Shown piece by piece: positions 24,767 through 32,224 of a DNA stretch of 39,183 nucleotides. Position numbers and translations under genes: made by a program. The DNA is from Candidatus Melainabacteria bacterium. Its GTDB lineage: Bacteria > Cyanobacteriota > Vampirovibrionia > Obscuribacterales > Obscuribacteraceae. The DNA lies in assembly GCA_003151275.1 (NCBI GenBank), contig PLXC01000126.1, positions 1 to 39,183 of the forward strand, given 5' to 3'. The notes under the pieces are model-generated. The model was not told where the DNA came from. It did not search any database and worked only from the letters and a program-made list of their open reading frames with translations. Numbering within the stretch: position 1 is the stretch's first letter; every line of letters starts with the position of its first letter.

Positions 24767-24853
24767 ATGTTTCATAATCATGAGTTTGAAAAACGAGATC
24801 TCTTCAATGCTGCCGCGTGGCTCAGCAAGTACAAAAAGCAGGAGGTGGAGTGA
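24767..24853 (+). CDS. Possible 28-codon remnant coupled to the DUF488 gene
   Basis: ATG 24767 opens MFHNHEFEKRDLFNAAAWLS and ends KYKKQEVE with a TGA that overlaps the DUF488 ATG (TGATG). The helical, charged sequence looks like the C-terminus of a longer protein. It may be the residue of a deleted upstream gene, kept for translational coupling. The preceding bases (24728-24760) resemble the start region of hemerythrin 2, hinting at a third, collapsed copy. Confidence 0.35.
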   Translation: MFHNHEFEKRDLFNAAAWLSKYKKQEVE

Positions 24854-24864
24854 TGACAATTCAT
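24780..24864 (+). repeat. Duplicated linker, copy 2
   Basis: Partner of 24061-24146, containing the AGGAGG ribosome site and first codons of the DUF488 gene. The two copies differ by substitutions and one single-base indel in the first half and are identical over the last 29-bp core before the start codon. Confidence 0.85.
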
Positions 24865-25206
24865 ACTGAACGAGTTTATGAACTTAGCGGCACTAGCAAG
24901 CAGCCGCATCTCCTGGTTGATCGGATATGGCCGCGCGGCGTTAAAAAAGAGGAGCTTCAGCTGACCGCTTGGTTGAAAGATGTGGCGCCAAGCACCGAAC
25001 TACGAAAGTGGTTCAATCATCAGCCGGAAAAATGGAATGCCTTCCAGAAGCGCTACTTCGCTGAGCTTGATGAGAAGCCGGAATCGTTGGAGCCGATACT
25101 TAAGGCAGCAAAGAAAGGCTCAGTGATCTTGTTGTACGGCGCTAAAGACAAAGAGCACAACCAGGCAGTGGCACTGAAGTCCTACCTGGAGTTGCAAAAG
25201 TGGTAA
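24853..25206 (+). CDS. DUF488-family protein
   Basis: 117 residues from ATG 24853 (MTIHTERVYELSGTSK) with AGGAGG about 7 nt upstream. Family hallmarks: LLVDRIWPRGVKKEEL, WLKDVAPSTELRKWFNHQ, KWNAFQKRY and VILLYGAKDKEHNQAVALK. DUF488 proteins are small cytosolic proteins of unknown biochemical function, often found beside stress or redox genes, as here with hemerythrins. The upstream TGATG overlap suggests translational coupling, and the stop TAA (25204-25206) shares a base with a possible ATG of the cupin gene. Confidence 0.9.
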   Translation: MTIHTERVYELSGTSKQPHLLVDRIWPRGVKKEELQLTAWLKDVAPSTELRKWFNHQPEKWNAFQKRYFAELDEKPESLEPILKAAKKGSVILLYGAKDKEHNQAVALKSYLELQKW

Positions 25207-25232
25207 TGCTGAATGAGTCGGGAGAAGAGTCG

Positions 25233-25568
25233 ATGGAAGCCCCCAAAAGCCTTAAGGCACAGGTGCTGGAGGCGGTCGCTTTGGTGAACTATCAGGCCGG
25301 CTCAATTGTCAGCCGAGAAATAATCAAAAAAGGCGGCGGGACTGTAACCTTATTCGCATTTGACCAAGACCAGGGGCTTAGCGAGCACACAGCTCCGTTT
25401 GATGCTTTGGTAAATGTCTTGGAAGGTACCGTTGACGTTACGGTTTCCGGACAAACGAACCATCTACAAGCCGGACAGATGATCATTATGCCGGCCAATG
25501 AGCCTCATGCGCTTAAAGCGGTTAGCAAATTCAAAATGATGTTGACGATGATAAAAGCCCAGCCGTAG
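25233..25568 (+). CDS. Small cupin-domain protein
   Basis: The start is ATG 25233 (MEAPKSLKAQVLEAVALVNY), preceded by GGGAGAAG at good spacing; an in-frame ATG at 25206 would add nine residues. The sequence is a textbook single-domain cupin: GSIVSREIIKKGGGTVTLFA, GLSEHTAPFDALVNVLEG, and AGQMIIMPANEPHALKA. The metal ligands (HTAPFDA, E in VLEG, H in PHALKA) are partly non-canonical. The reaction is unknown. It is the last gene of the hemerythrin/DUF488 cluster and probably co-transcribed. Confidence 0.88.
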   Translation: MEAPKSLKAQVLEAVALVNYQAGSIVSREIIKKGGGTVTLFAFDQDQGLSEHTAPFDALVNVLEGTVDVTVSGQTNHLQAGQMIIMPANEPHALKAVSKFKMMLTMIKAQP

Positions 25569-25867
25569 CTGAAACTCCGATCGAACTAAGTCTTTTACTG
25601 TAGTCTTTAATTTTCAGAAGAGCCATTTTGTTTCGGCCTATTTTTGAATTGAACAAAGATTCAGAAAATCTCGTGAATGCGAGGAAACCATATTTGGTGG
25701 CACCGAGGCAAAAATTCTAATGAGTCATTGGTGGACATGGCTCCAATTCTGGATGTTCCCGGCATGACTGAATTCAAGTTGGGTGAAAGTTGTGTATTGG
25801 GACTAATGCCGGAGACCGGAATGTCCTTGCTTTTGCTGAAGATCCTTAAGCAGTCCGTTTTCGCTCC
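25569..25867. other. Convergent gap, no gene seen
   Basis: The stretch between the cupin gene and the 3' end of the transporter gene is AT-rich with no convincing frame or T-tailed hairpin. A plus-strand frame across the transporter's end is a shadow. Confidence 0.4.
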
Positions 25868-27253
25868 TCATTTGATGCTTCCCATTAGTTTTCGAACGGT
25901 AGGAACCATCAACGCCATGAGAACCGTTGCCACCAGAGCCGCTAATGCCATCGATCCAAACAAGGTCGTCATGCTACTGATATTTTTTTCATCGAAAAAT
26001 CCACTGAGGCTCCCCGCCGTAAAGTTTCCGATCGAGATACTCAAGTACCACGCGCCCATCGTTAGCGCCGCAAATCTCGCTGGCGCTAATTTGGTCACGG
26101 TGCTCAGTCCAACTGGACTCAGACAAAGTTCACCAAGACACTCAAAGAGGAATACGCCAATCAACCAAAACGGGCTCACTTTGCCTTGAGCAGCGAGCAT
26201 GCTGGCAGGCACCATCAGTGAAATGCCCAGCCCAAGAAGAAAGATACCGATAGCAAACTTCGTGGGTGCCGTTGGCTGTTTGTCTCCCAGTTTGATCCAG
26301 ATCACTGAAATTAAAGGGGCGAATAAAATAATGAATCCCGCCTGAAAAGTTTGCAGCCAGCTTGAAGGAAATGCCCAACCAAAAATTGTCGTATCGGTGC
26401 ATTTGTTGGCAAAGATATTGAGGCTCGATCCGCCTTGTTCGTAAATCGCCCAGAAAAGAATATTGAAAACGAAAAGAACGCCAATGGCTCCAATTCGACG
26501 CAACTCCTCTTTGGTCAAGAAGTCAGCTTTAATGGCGCCTTCAATGCGTGGTGCAGAATTACCGAGCGGTTTTAAACCGGCGTTACCAAGCAACTTTCCC
26601 TGCACAACGTAAACAATCAAGCCGACGACCATGCCTATGCCGGCCGCAGCGAATCCAAAATGCCAGCTCGCATGCGGTGAGATTCCGACAGTAGAAAGCC
26701 ACGCCTTGAACTCTGTGCCTTGTGCCAGATATCCACACACAAGCGGTGCCATCATCGCGCCAACGTTGACGCCCATATAGAAAATTGAAAAGCCTGCGTC
26801 ACGCCTCAGGTCGCCGGTTTTATACAATGCTCCAACTATAGTGGCCATGTTCGGCTTGAGCAGCCCTGTACCAACAACGATCATGAACATACCGAGATAT
26901 AAAGTTGTCGGAGAAGGAAATGCGATCGTGAAATGTCCGCAGGCAATGATCATGCCACCGATTAAAACCGCGCGTCGAGCACCAAAAAATTTGTCGCCTA
27001 GAAAACCACCTGGCAGAGCGCTTAGATACACGGCCATCGTATAAAGTCCGTAAATGTGGCCGGCTTCCTTATTGGTCATGGCCAATCCGCCATCACTAAC
27101 AGCCGCCACCATATACAATACCAAGATGGCCCGCATTCCGTAATAGCTGAAGCGCTCCCACATCTCGGTGAAAAAGAGATTGAACAAACCTTTCGGGTGC
27201 CCCGCGAAAGTCTCTTCAGGGAGTGCCGATTCAATAGTGGCTTCTGATGTCAA
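25868..27253 (-). CDS. POT/PTR2-family proton-dependent oligopeptide transporter
   Basis: An inner-membrane proton-coupled di/tripeptide transporter. The signature ExxER appears as FFTEMWERFSYYGMRA in helix 1; GFLGDKFFGARRAVLIGG and GTGLLKPNMATIVGALY (PTR2 motifs) follow, then FSIFYMGVNVGAMMAPLVCG. About 12-14 hydrophobic segments fill 461-465 residues, the usual length. I chose TTG 27253 because TTGGAG sits just upstream; TTG 27265 (MEFKLTS) adds four residues and lacks a ribosome site. It is a single gene, divergent from the thioredoxin-like gene. Confidence 0.9.
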   Translation of the reverse strand: MTSEATIESALPEETFAGHPKGLFNLFFTEMWERFSYYGMRAILVLYMVAAVSDGGLAMTNKEAGHIYGLYTMAVYLSALPGGFLGDKFFGARRAVLIGGMIIACGHFTIAFPSPTTLYLGMFMIVVGTGLLKPNMATIVGALYKTGDLRRDAGFSIFYMGVNVGAMMAPLVCGYLAQGTEFKAWLSTVGISPHASWHFGFAAAGIGMVVGLIVYVVQGKLLGNAGLKPLGNSAPRIEGAIKADFLTKEELRRIGAIGVLFVFNILFWAIYEQGGSSLNIFANKCTDTTIFGWAFPSSWLQTFQAGFIILFAPLISVIWIKLGDKQPTAPTKFAIGIFLLGLGISLMVPASMLAAQGKVSPFWLIGVFLFECLGELCLSPVGLSTVTKLAPARFAALTMGAWYLSISIGNFTAGSLSGFFDEKNISSMTTLFGSMALAALVATVLMALMVPTVRKLMGSIK

Positions 27254-27405
27254 CTTGAACTCCAATGTGCGAAAGACTGACTAGAGGTGAACTATTGGCG
27301 TCTCCTCTGCACTCTGCATGGGACCACAATCGCCATATCATACACAGAAGCTAGTGGCTATGAGGTCTGGAGTTCGAAGCTCCCGGGCAGGTATGTTGTA
27401 AGGAG

Positions 27406-27436
27406 CGGCTCGCAATTTTGTGAGCCGTTTCTATTT
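27406..27436 (+). terminator. Rho-independent terminator with no gene in front
   Basis: CGGCTCGCA (27406-27414) pairs with TGTGAGCCG (27419-27427) in a 9-bp stem (one G-U) with a 4-nt loop, followed by TTTCTATTT. It lies 70 nt upstream of the thioredoxin-like gene on the plus strand. The only upstream DNA is the 150-bp intergenic stretch, so it ends either a small RNA or an attenuated leader. Confidence 0.75.
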
Positions 27437-27506
27437 GGGTGCTTTTGCGGCATAATTTATGCGCCTAACACGAGAGTAGAAATCGGAAAGGAATCACGCC
27501 GAGAAC

Positions 27507-28679
27507 ATGTCAATGGAAATAAAACTCTGGCACCAGATAACACTCTCTAGTCTGATGACCTTGTCATGCGCTATTGGTGCGTGGGCGCACGCGGACGTCT
27601 TTTCCGACTATACGCTTGAGCAAGCAAAGCAAGAGTCGCAAAAAGACCACAAATTTTTGCTGATTGATTTCACGGCGAGCTGGTGCCCGCCCTGCAAAGG
27701 GATGGAATCATATACATGGACTGATGACGCAGTGCAAGCCTGGATCAAAGAAAACGCGATTGCTATTCAAATTGACGTAGGCAAGGATGAGAAGACTTCA
27801 GAGTCGCTGAATGTCAAAGAAATACCGACACTCGTTTTGTTCACTCCACAAAGCGGCTCCAGCGAGTTCGCTAGGCAAGTTGGCTTTATGAACTCTTCTC
27901 AGCTATTGCGATGGCTTGAGGGAGCCAAGAGTGGAAAATCCGCCGCCGCACTTGAAACGGTACAACCTGCATCGGAAGGCAACCATATCTCGATTCGCAT
28001 AAGTAAAGCGCGCGAAATGCAATCCGTCGGACAAAATGCCGAAGCGCTCGAGGAGTACATTCGGCTCTGGAACATTAGTGGCAAAGGAGATCCAAGTCTT
28101 CCAGATCTTCGTGTTTCTTTGATTCCGTATGACATCAAGAAGCTTACGCTGGTGTATTCGCCCGCCAAAAGTAAGTTTACTGAGATCCGGGACGCCGCCG
28201 AGAAAGCTGACAATCTACATGATTGGCTCATCTTAAATACAATTCTAAACGACAACGCGCGCACGTTGGCATGGTTTGACAAAGCCAAAACTGATCCGAA
28301 GCAGCGCGAAAACATTACGAAGAATACTTCCTTAATCGAGTCAGTTCTGTTCGCTACTAAGAGATGGGCTGATGCTGCAAACTTTTTTTACCCTGAACCG
28401 TTGACCGCAATCAACGACATGTACAAGCGTGCTCAGGACATGAAGAAACCGCGTCCCGACACCGAGGTCGCAAAAGATTTCGATCCGTTTCCGAGCATGG
28501 TCCTTATGGTTTACGGCGTCTACGTCGGCGCCGGTCGAGAAGCAGAAGCGCAAAAGATTGCTGATGAGTGTTTGCGTTTGGATGATACACCGAGCATGCG
28601 TGACGGTCTAAACAATATGGCAAAAGGTATGCATCAAGCACGCGCTGCGCACAGCCAAGCCAAGCCGCCAAGTAAATAA
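27507..28679 (+). CDS. Secreted thioredoxin-fold protein with long C-terminal domain
   Basis: 390 residues from ATG 27507. The signal peptide (HQITLSSLMTLSCAIGAWAH, cut near AHA-DV) exports it. Residues about 33-150 form a thioredoxin domain of the DsbD-gamma/thioredoxin_7 kind: FLLIDFTASWCPPCKGM with redox Cys C60 and C63, and the cis-proline in NVKEIPTLVLF. The remaining 240 residues are helical, TPR-like (EALEEYIRLWNISG, EAEAQKIADECLRLDD). A periplasmic thiol reductase or oxidase acting on envelope proteins is likely; the helical part may pick the substrate. An orphan terminator in its leader may control it. Confidence 0.85.
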   Translation: MSMEIKLWHQITLSSLMTLSCAIGAWAHADVFSDYTLEQAKQESQKDHKFLLIDFTASWCPPCKGMESYTWTDDAVQAWIKENAIAIQIDVGKDEKTSESLNVKEIPTLVLFTPQSGSSEFARQVGFMNSSQLLRWLEGAKSGKSAAALETVQPASEGNHISIRISKAREMQSVGQNAEALEEYIRLWNISGKGDPSLPDLRVSLIPYDIKKLTLVYSPAKSKFTEIRDAAEKADNLHDWLILNTILNDNARTLAWFDKAKTDPKQRENITKNTSLIESVLFATKRWADAANFFYPEPLTAINDMYKRAQDMKKPRPDTEVAKDFDPFPSMVLMVYGVYVGAGREAEAQKIADECLRLDDTPSMRDGLNNMAKGMHQARAAHSQAKPPSK

Positions 28680-28701
28680 ATAACGCAGAGCCGCTACTTT
28701 A

Positions 28702-28756
28702 CTGAGCACGTAAGATGCTGACACCACTCGTAGTATCAACATCTTCAGGTGCTCAG
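28702..28756. repeat. Long imperfect hairpin between convergent genes
   Basis: CTGAGCAC (28702-28709) and AAGATG (28712-28717) pair with CATCTT (28740-28745) and GTGCTCAG (28749-28756), with a small internal loop; TGA/TCA inside extends the stem. It could be a bidirectional terminator for the thioredoxin-like and ArsR genes, or a small mobile REP-like repeat. Confidence 0.6.
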
Positions 28757-28800
28757 GAGCATAGTCGCGAACTCGAGGATCAATTAGAAGCGGGCTGTCG

Positions 28801-29373
28801 CTAGTTTATAGCGACGTCTGGGCGCCAATATACGCTGTTTTCGCGCTTTAAAAGCGCCGCTCCAATCAGTTCGCGACGTAAGGTGGCGAAGTCTGGATGG
28901 TGGCGAGCGATGATCTCGTTCACTTCTTTTTCTTTATAGTGGACGCCTCGCGCAAATTGCTCGCACAGCCAACGCAAGACCACTTCACGCTTTTTTCGGC
29001 TGGCGGGAATTTCTTTCAGCCTTTCACCTTCGAAAAAGTCGGTGAGAATTTTGCGTTCCCACGTGTCGGCTGCGACGGTGCCAGCGATAGTTACGATGGT
29101 ATCCATCGCCAGGACCTGCTTCGACAGCGCCCGCAGTTTTTTTATATTGAGGCGATAAATATGCGTCGACCCTTCAGAACGCATAGCCACAAGCCCGACT
29201 TCCTTCAGCCGGGCAAGATGATGCGAAACAGTCGGCGCACGCAACTCCAGAAGGCTAGCAAGCTCCTCGACGCTGCGTTCTTTAGCAGCCAGCACGCCGA
29301 CGATCTTGAGGCGGCTTTCATCGGAGAGCGCTTTGAAGAAGGATAGGACGTTTGAGAATGGCAATTCGTTCAT
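28801..29373 (-). CDS. ArsR-family regulator with DUF2087 domain
   Basis: 190 residues from ATG 29373 with AAGGA at good distance. N-terminal ArsR winged helix: FFKALSDESRLKIVGVLAAK, SVEELASLLELRAPTVSHHL, ARLKEVGLV and GSTHIYRLN. The C-terminal part matches DUF2087: ERKILTDFFEGERLKEIPAS, KKREVVLRWLCEQFARGVHY and EKEVNEIIARHHPDFATLRR. No Cys-based metal site is seen in the sensing helices, so the signal is probably not a thiophilic metal. ArsR proteins repress by binding short palindromes; three such sites lie 75-115 nt upstream, which suggests autoregulation. Confidence 0.9.
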   Translation of the reverse strand: MNELPFSNVLSFFKALSDESRLKIVGVLAAKERSVEELASLLELRAPTVSHHLARLKEVGLVAMRSEGSTHIYRLNIKKLRALSKQVLAMDTIVTIAGTVAADTWERKILTDFFEGERLKEIPASRKKREVVLRWLCEQFARGVHYKEKEVNEIIARHHPDFATLRRELIGAALLKRENSVYWRPDVAIN

Positions 29374-29446
29374 AGCTTTGTTCCTTACGTGTTCGCTTCA
29401 GTTCATCTCTCAACTGAATCAGGCGAGTTTGTAGTTGTCCAAACAG

Positions 29447-29488
29447 GGTAATTAGATCGTTGTCTAATTAGATGGTTGTCTAATTAGA
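29447..29488 (-). promoter_or_regulatory. Triple 16-bp operator upstream of the ArsR gene
   Basis: The perfect palindrome TCTAATTAGA occurs at 29463-29472 and 29479-29488, and a partial copy (GGTAATTAGA) at 29447-29456, all at a 16-bp period with TTGTC/TCGTTG linkers. Palindromic AT-rich sites in tandem ahead of an ArsR gene are the expected autoregulatory operator. Confidence 0.75.
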
Positions 29489-29566
29489 TATATATCAAAA
29501 TACCAAACGAAAAGCAAGCCGGTTGGAGCTAGATCCAGCTGATTCCGATGATCGCGTCTGAACAGT

Positions 29567-29833
29567 TCATTGAAGCCCACCGATATCACTTCTGGTATCA
29601 TATTTTGTTCGCAAGTCTTGCAGTACCTCGAAATTATTTTCCAGCCATTCTCGATCAGACGAGGACGAGTAGTCGACATCGTCAACAAATTTGGTGAATT
29701 TTTTGTTTGCGCAGTCGTACTTTCCCCACATGTTTTCCTTTAACTTATACGGTTTGGTCTCTCGGATGAAGATATACCAAAACGCAATATAGAGGATTGC
29801 CACTTCGATACCAATAATTAGATACATGAGCAT
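29567..29833 (-). CDS. Small single-span membrane protein
   Basis: 88 residues from ATG 29833 (ATG 29827 also possible), with AGGACAG upstream. The N-terminus MLMYLIIGIEVAILYIAFWY is one transmembrane helix, followed by a charged cytosolic tail (NKKFTKFVDDVDYSSSSDRE, WLENNFEVLQDL). No family is recognised. It lies between the histidine-kinase gene and the ArsR operator on the same strand. Confidence 0.5.
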   Translation of the reverse strand: MLMYLIIGIEVAILYIAFWYIFIRETKPYKLKENMWGKYDCANKKFTKFVDDVDYSSSSDREWLENNFEVLQDLRTKYDTRSDIGGLQ

Positions 29834-29885
29834 GACACGCTTTCTGTCCTGTTGGTCTGAGCGATGTATTTCCGATTCGCTTGCA

Positions 29886-31022
29886 TCATATGACTAGATT
29901 TTTTCTGATGTCGACGGCTGTTCCCCTTTCGTTGTTGCCTTGCGCCCAGTTGATCCTTGCTCCTACAATCTCGGCTCGTAATCTCATGTATTGCAGTCCA
30001 CGCGATTTGTCGCTGCCGTTTTTTTGCAGCCCAATGCCATCATCTACGACTCGGATCCAGAGTTCCTTATTCTGCATAATGACGGTCAATCGAACTCGGG
30101 TGGCATTGGCATGTTTGCATATGTTAGTGATTGATTCCTGGACGAGCCGATACAAAAGCGCCTTTTCAATCTTGCTCAGAGCCTGTATGTCCGATTCGGC
30201 GATCTCGCAACGAAATTGCGGTAAAAAGTCGGCTTTTTCAGCTCGATCTTTCAGGCATTCCTCTAATGCTGCAATCAGTCCGATGTGTTCTAAATCGGAT
30301 GGACACAGACTTTCCATAACCTGGCGAATGTTCTCCATCGCCAATTCAATGCGCGCCGTAGCAGAAGTTAAAAAAGAGTCACTGAGGATATCTTTTTGCT
30401 TTACCAACATTTGCAGCATCAGTTTGAGATCATTTAGAACCTGATCATGCAGATCTGCAGCCAACATCTTGCGCTCGATCTCATCTTGCTTAATCAATTG
30501 CAGCCTCGTCTCCAGCAACTCACGATTGCGCAGCAGTGATTCAACTTGCTGCGTGCGAGAACGCTCGTTAACTTCACGCAGACGGGCGCTTGCCAAACCG
30601 AAAGATAAACCAAGCAACCCGAACGACAGATAAGTGAACGGCTCAAGCGTTGACAGAACGATTTTGTAAATTGGAAGAGCGAGAAGGACAGTCAATGCCA
30701 GCAATTGGACCATAACAACCGCTCGCGCCAATCCTTTCAACTGGCGAGCGCAAACGAATGTGATGCATGCACAGGTAAGGGATAACGCAGAGTTGAGTGC
30801 CTGCGCAGTGATTGTCTTTTCCAAAACCAAAGTGGTATCAACTCCAAGAAGATGACACAAGCCTGACGCAGCTGTCGTGTCTAGAATCCTGGACTGAGTC
30901 AATATACAGGCGGCTACAACAGCAATTACGAGAGTGGAATCCAGGACAGATGTTTTGATAGTTTCTGACATTGCACAATCTAATGCTGGTGATGATGGGG
31001 TTCTATGAATGATGCCTACCAT
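29886..31022 (-). CDS. NarL-type sensor histidine kinase
   Basis: A membrane kinase with four hydrophobic segments in the first 150 residues (STLVIAVVAACILTQ, ALSLTCACITFVCA, VMVQLLALTVLLALPIY, YLSFGLLGLSFGLAS) and no large periplasmic sensor. The HisKA_3 H box is KMLAADLHDQVLNDL; the HATPase shows ESITNICKHAN (N box), VVDDGIGL (G1) and RGLQYMRLRAEIVGA (G2). It should phosphorylate a NarL-type regulator; the regulator at 34792-35526 is a candidate. The start is uncertain: ATG 31022 lies within an inverted repeat, ATG 30971 (MSETIKTS) gives a more natural N-terminus, and neither has a clear ribosome site. A TTTCAAA-type box lies upstream. Confidence 0.88.
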   Translation of the reverse strand: MVGIIHRTPSSPALDCAMSETIKTSVLDSTLVIAVVAACILTQSRILDTTAASGLCHLLGVDTTLVLEKTITAQALNSALSLTCACITFVCARQLKGLARAVVMVQLLALTVLLALPIYKIVLSTLEPFTYLSFGLLGLSFGLASARLREVNERSRTQQVESLLRNRELLETRLQLIKQDEIERKMLAADLHDQVLNDLKLMLQMLVKQKDILSDSFLTSATARIELAMENIRQVMESLCPSDLEHIGLIAALEECLKDRAEKADFLPQFRCEIAESDIQALSKIEKALLYRLVQESITNICKHANATRVRLTVIMQNKELWIRVVDDGIGLQKNGSDKSRGLQYMRLRAEIVGARINWAQGNNERGTAVDIRKNLVI

Positions 31023-31040
31023 GTGTTTTGCATGGTAGGC
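31014..31040. promoter_or_regulatory. Inverted repeat over the kinase's first start codon
   Basis: GCCTACCATG (31014-31023) and CATGGTAGGC (31031-31040) form a perfect 10-bp stem with a 7-nt loop. Its arm contains the ATG at 31022. As RNA it would hide that start; as DNA it could be an operator. Confidence 0.55.
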
Positions 31041-31123
31041 TCCACTCTTGCCCTAAACTGCCTCAAAACTACAACCACTTTGTTCAACGTTCGGCACTTG
31101 AAGTTCTTGGTTTGAGTTAGATA

Positions 31124-31156
31124 ATCATACCTACCAACTTTGAAAAAATTTTGAAA
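31124..31156 (-). promoter_or_regulatory. TTTCAAA-box promoter, towards the histidine kinase
   Basis: Minus strand: TTTCAAA (31156-31150), ATTT, TTTCAAA (31145-31139), 9 bp, then TATGAT (31129-31124). It is one of four sites in the window with identical spacing. The next gene downstream is the histidine kinase. Confidence 0.7.
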
Positions 31157-32125
31157 CTAAACGATCTTGCTTAGAACACTGTGGATCAGCCGGGAGTTGT
31201 TATCAGCGCTCGTAACGTTCATGACGAGCGTGACTAGTTCATTCTGGCTAACATGATCAGTTCTCTTTTTGAGGAATTGATCAGCCTCCTCATTTGCAGG
31301 CAGTTCAATGGACTGTCCTGCATACAACTCGACCACTCTTTTATCATTGAGAATGGTGCATTTGATTCTGTCTTTGTTGATGTCAGCTATCAGCCACGCC
31401 ACTTCGCGGTTGTTGAATAACGTTTCTGCTAAGGCAACAAGCGTGTCGTCCGCTTGAATTATGTACAGATCACGCGGAGAACTAATTCTCGCCATTTCGC
31501 CAAACAACCGCTCAGCCTTTTGATGAACGATCGGAGGCTCTATCTCGTCTGTTGCTTCTTTAGGTTCTTCAATTGACACTAGTTCAAGCTCCGGCAACAT
31601 ATTCTCTGTCAGCAAATGAGGAAAGCTTGCCAATCCACTTCTTGGCTTGGCAATGGCCGTTGCTGACAGCAGAGCTCCGATGAGGACGAACTCAAATCCA
31701 GGGAAGTAACGGTTTTTGGTGCTGTCTTGTATTCTGGCGGTTAGCGGCGATAATCCCCAGTGGCTTTCGTAACCGAAAGGTGCAGTTTGCTCGCCCGATT
31801 TGATTGCCTGCGGACTCTGGTACAGGCTGCGGATCACTTGGTGCGCCGGGATCTGGAAACGATCAGTGCGTGGCACGCCAAAGAAGGCCAGAGGCTCGTT
31901 GGGCACAAACCGTTGCTCCTCCGCACCAGATTTAGTATCAACGAATGACTCAGGCGTCGATGCTTTCACGGTATGAGTTTCACTTGTAGCAGGCGGAATT
32001 TGTCTGGGACTGAGCGGGCTATGGACGTCGGAGTCTTTGAACAGACGCTCACCTGTCCATGTTTGGCATTCTTTGAAGCCGTGTATGGCATCATTGTCTA
32101 GATTGCGTTGAGTTCTATTCTGCAC
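31157..32125 (-). CDS. Membrane protein with LysM-like C-terminal domain
   Basis: 322 residues from GTG 32125. The first 140 residues are polar and disordered-looking (PLSPRQIPPATSETHTVKAS). A single transmembrane helix follows at about 145-165 (FPGFEFVLIGALLSATAIAK). The C-terminal part carries a LysM-like module: YIIQADDTLVALAETLFNNR, VAWLIADINKDRI and VELYAGQSIELP. LysM binds peptidoglycan or chitin. With the TM in the middle, either end could face the wall. A TTTCAAA-box promoter ends about 30 nt before the start codon. Confidence 0.7.
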   Translation of the reverse strand: MQNRTQRNLDNDAIHGFKECQTWTGERLFKDSDVHSPLSPRQIPPATSETHTVKASTPESFVDTKSGAEEQRFVPNEPLAFFGVPRTDRFQIPAHQVIRSLYQSPQAIKSGEQTAPFGYESHWGLSPLTARIQDSTKNRYFPGFEFVLIGALLSATAIAKPRSGLASFPHLLTENMLPELELVSIEEPKEATDEIEPPIVHQKAERLFGEMARISSPRDLYIIQADDTLVALAETLFNNREVAWLIADINKDRIKCTILNDKRVVELYAGQSIELPANEEADQFLKKRTDHVSQNELVTLVMNVTSADNNSRLIHSVLSKIV

Positions 32126-32156
32126 GATTGCAACTACTATGTTCGGGGTTATTGGA

Positions 32157-32189
32157 AGAATACGGACTAATTTTGAAAAAACTTTGAAA
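32157..32189 (-). promoter_or_regulatory. TTTCAAA-box promoter, towards the LysM-like gene
   Basis: Minus strand: TTTCAAA (32189-32183), GTTT, TTTCAAA (32178-32172), 9 bp, then TATTCT (32162-32157). The expected transcript start lies about 25 nt before the GTG of the LysM-like gene. Confidence 0.75.
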
Positions 32190-32203
32190 AGCAGCGGTGC
32201 TCC

Positions 32204-32220
32204 GGCTCTATACTTGAGCC
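32204..32220 (+). promoter_or_regulatory. -10 element inside an inverted repeat, towards the TPR gene
   Basis: GGCTC (32204-32208) and GAGCC (32216-32220) flank TATACTT. The -10 TATACT ends 10 nt before the ATG at 32225, and no ribosome site is seen, so the mRNA may be leaderless. The inverted repeat would let a repressor cover the -10. Confidence 0.45.
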
Positions 32221-32224
32221 ATAT

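Noticed and set aside
27369..27383. tRNA-like T arm (GGAG-TTCGAAG-CTCC)
   Set aside because: No D arm, anticodon arm or matching acceptor stem can be built around it, so it is not a tRNA gene; a tRNA fragment is possible but unsupported.
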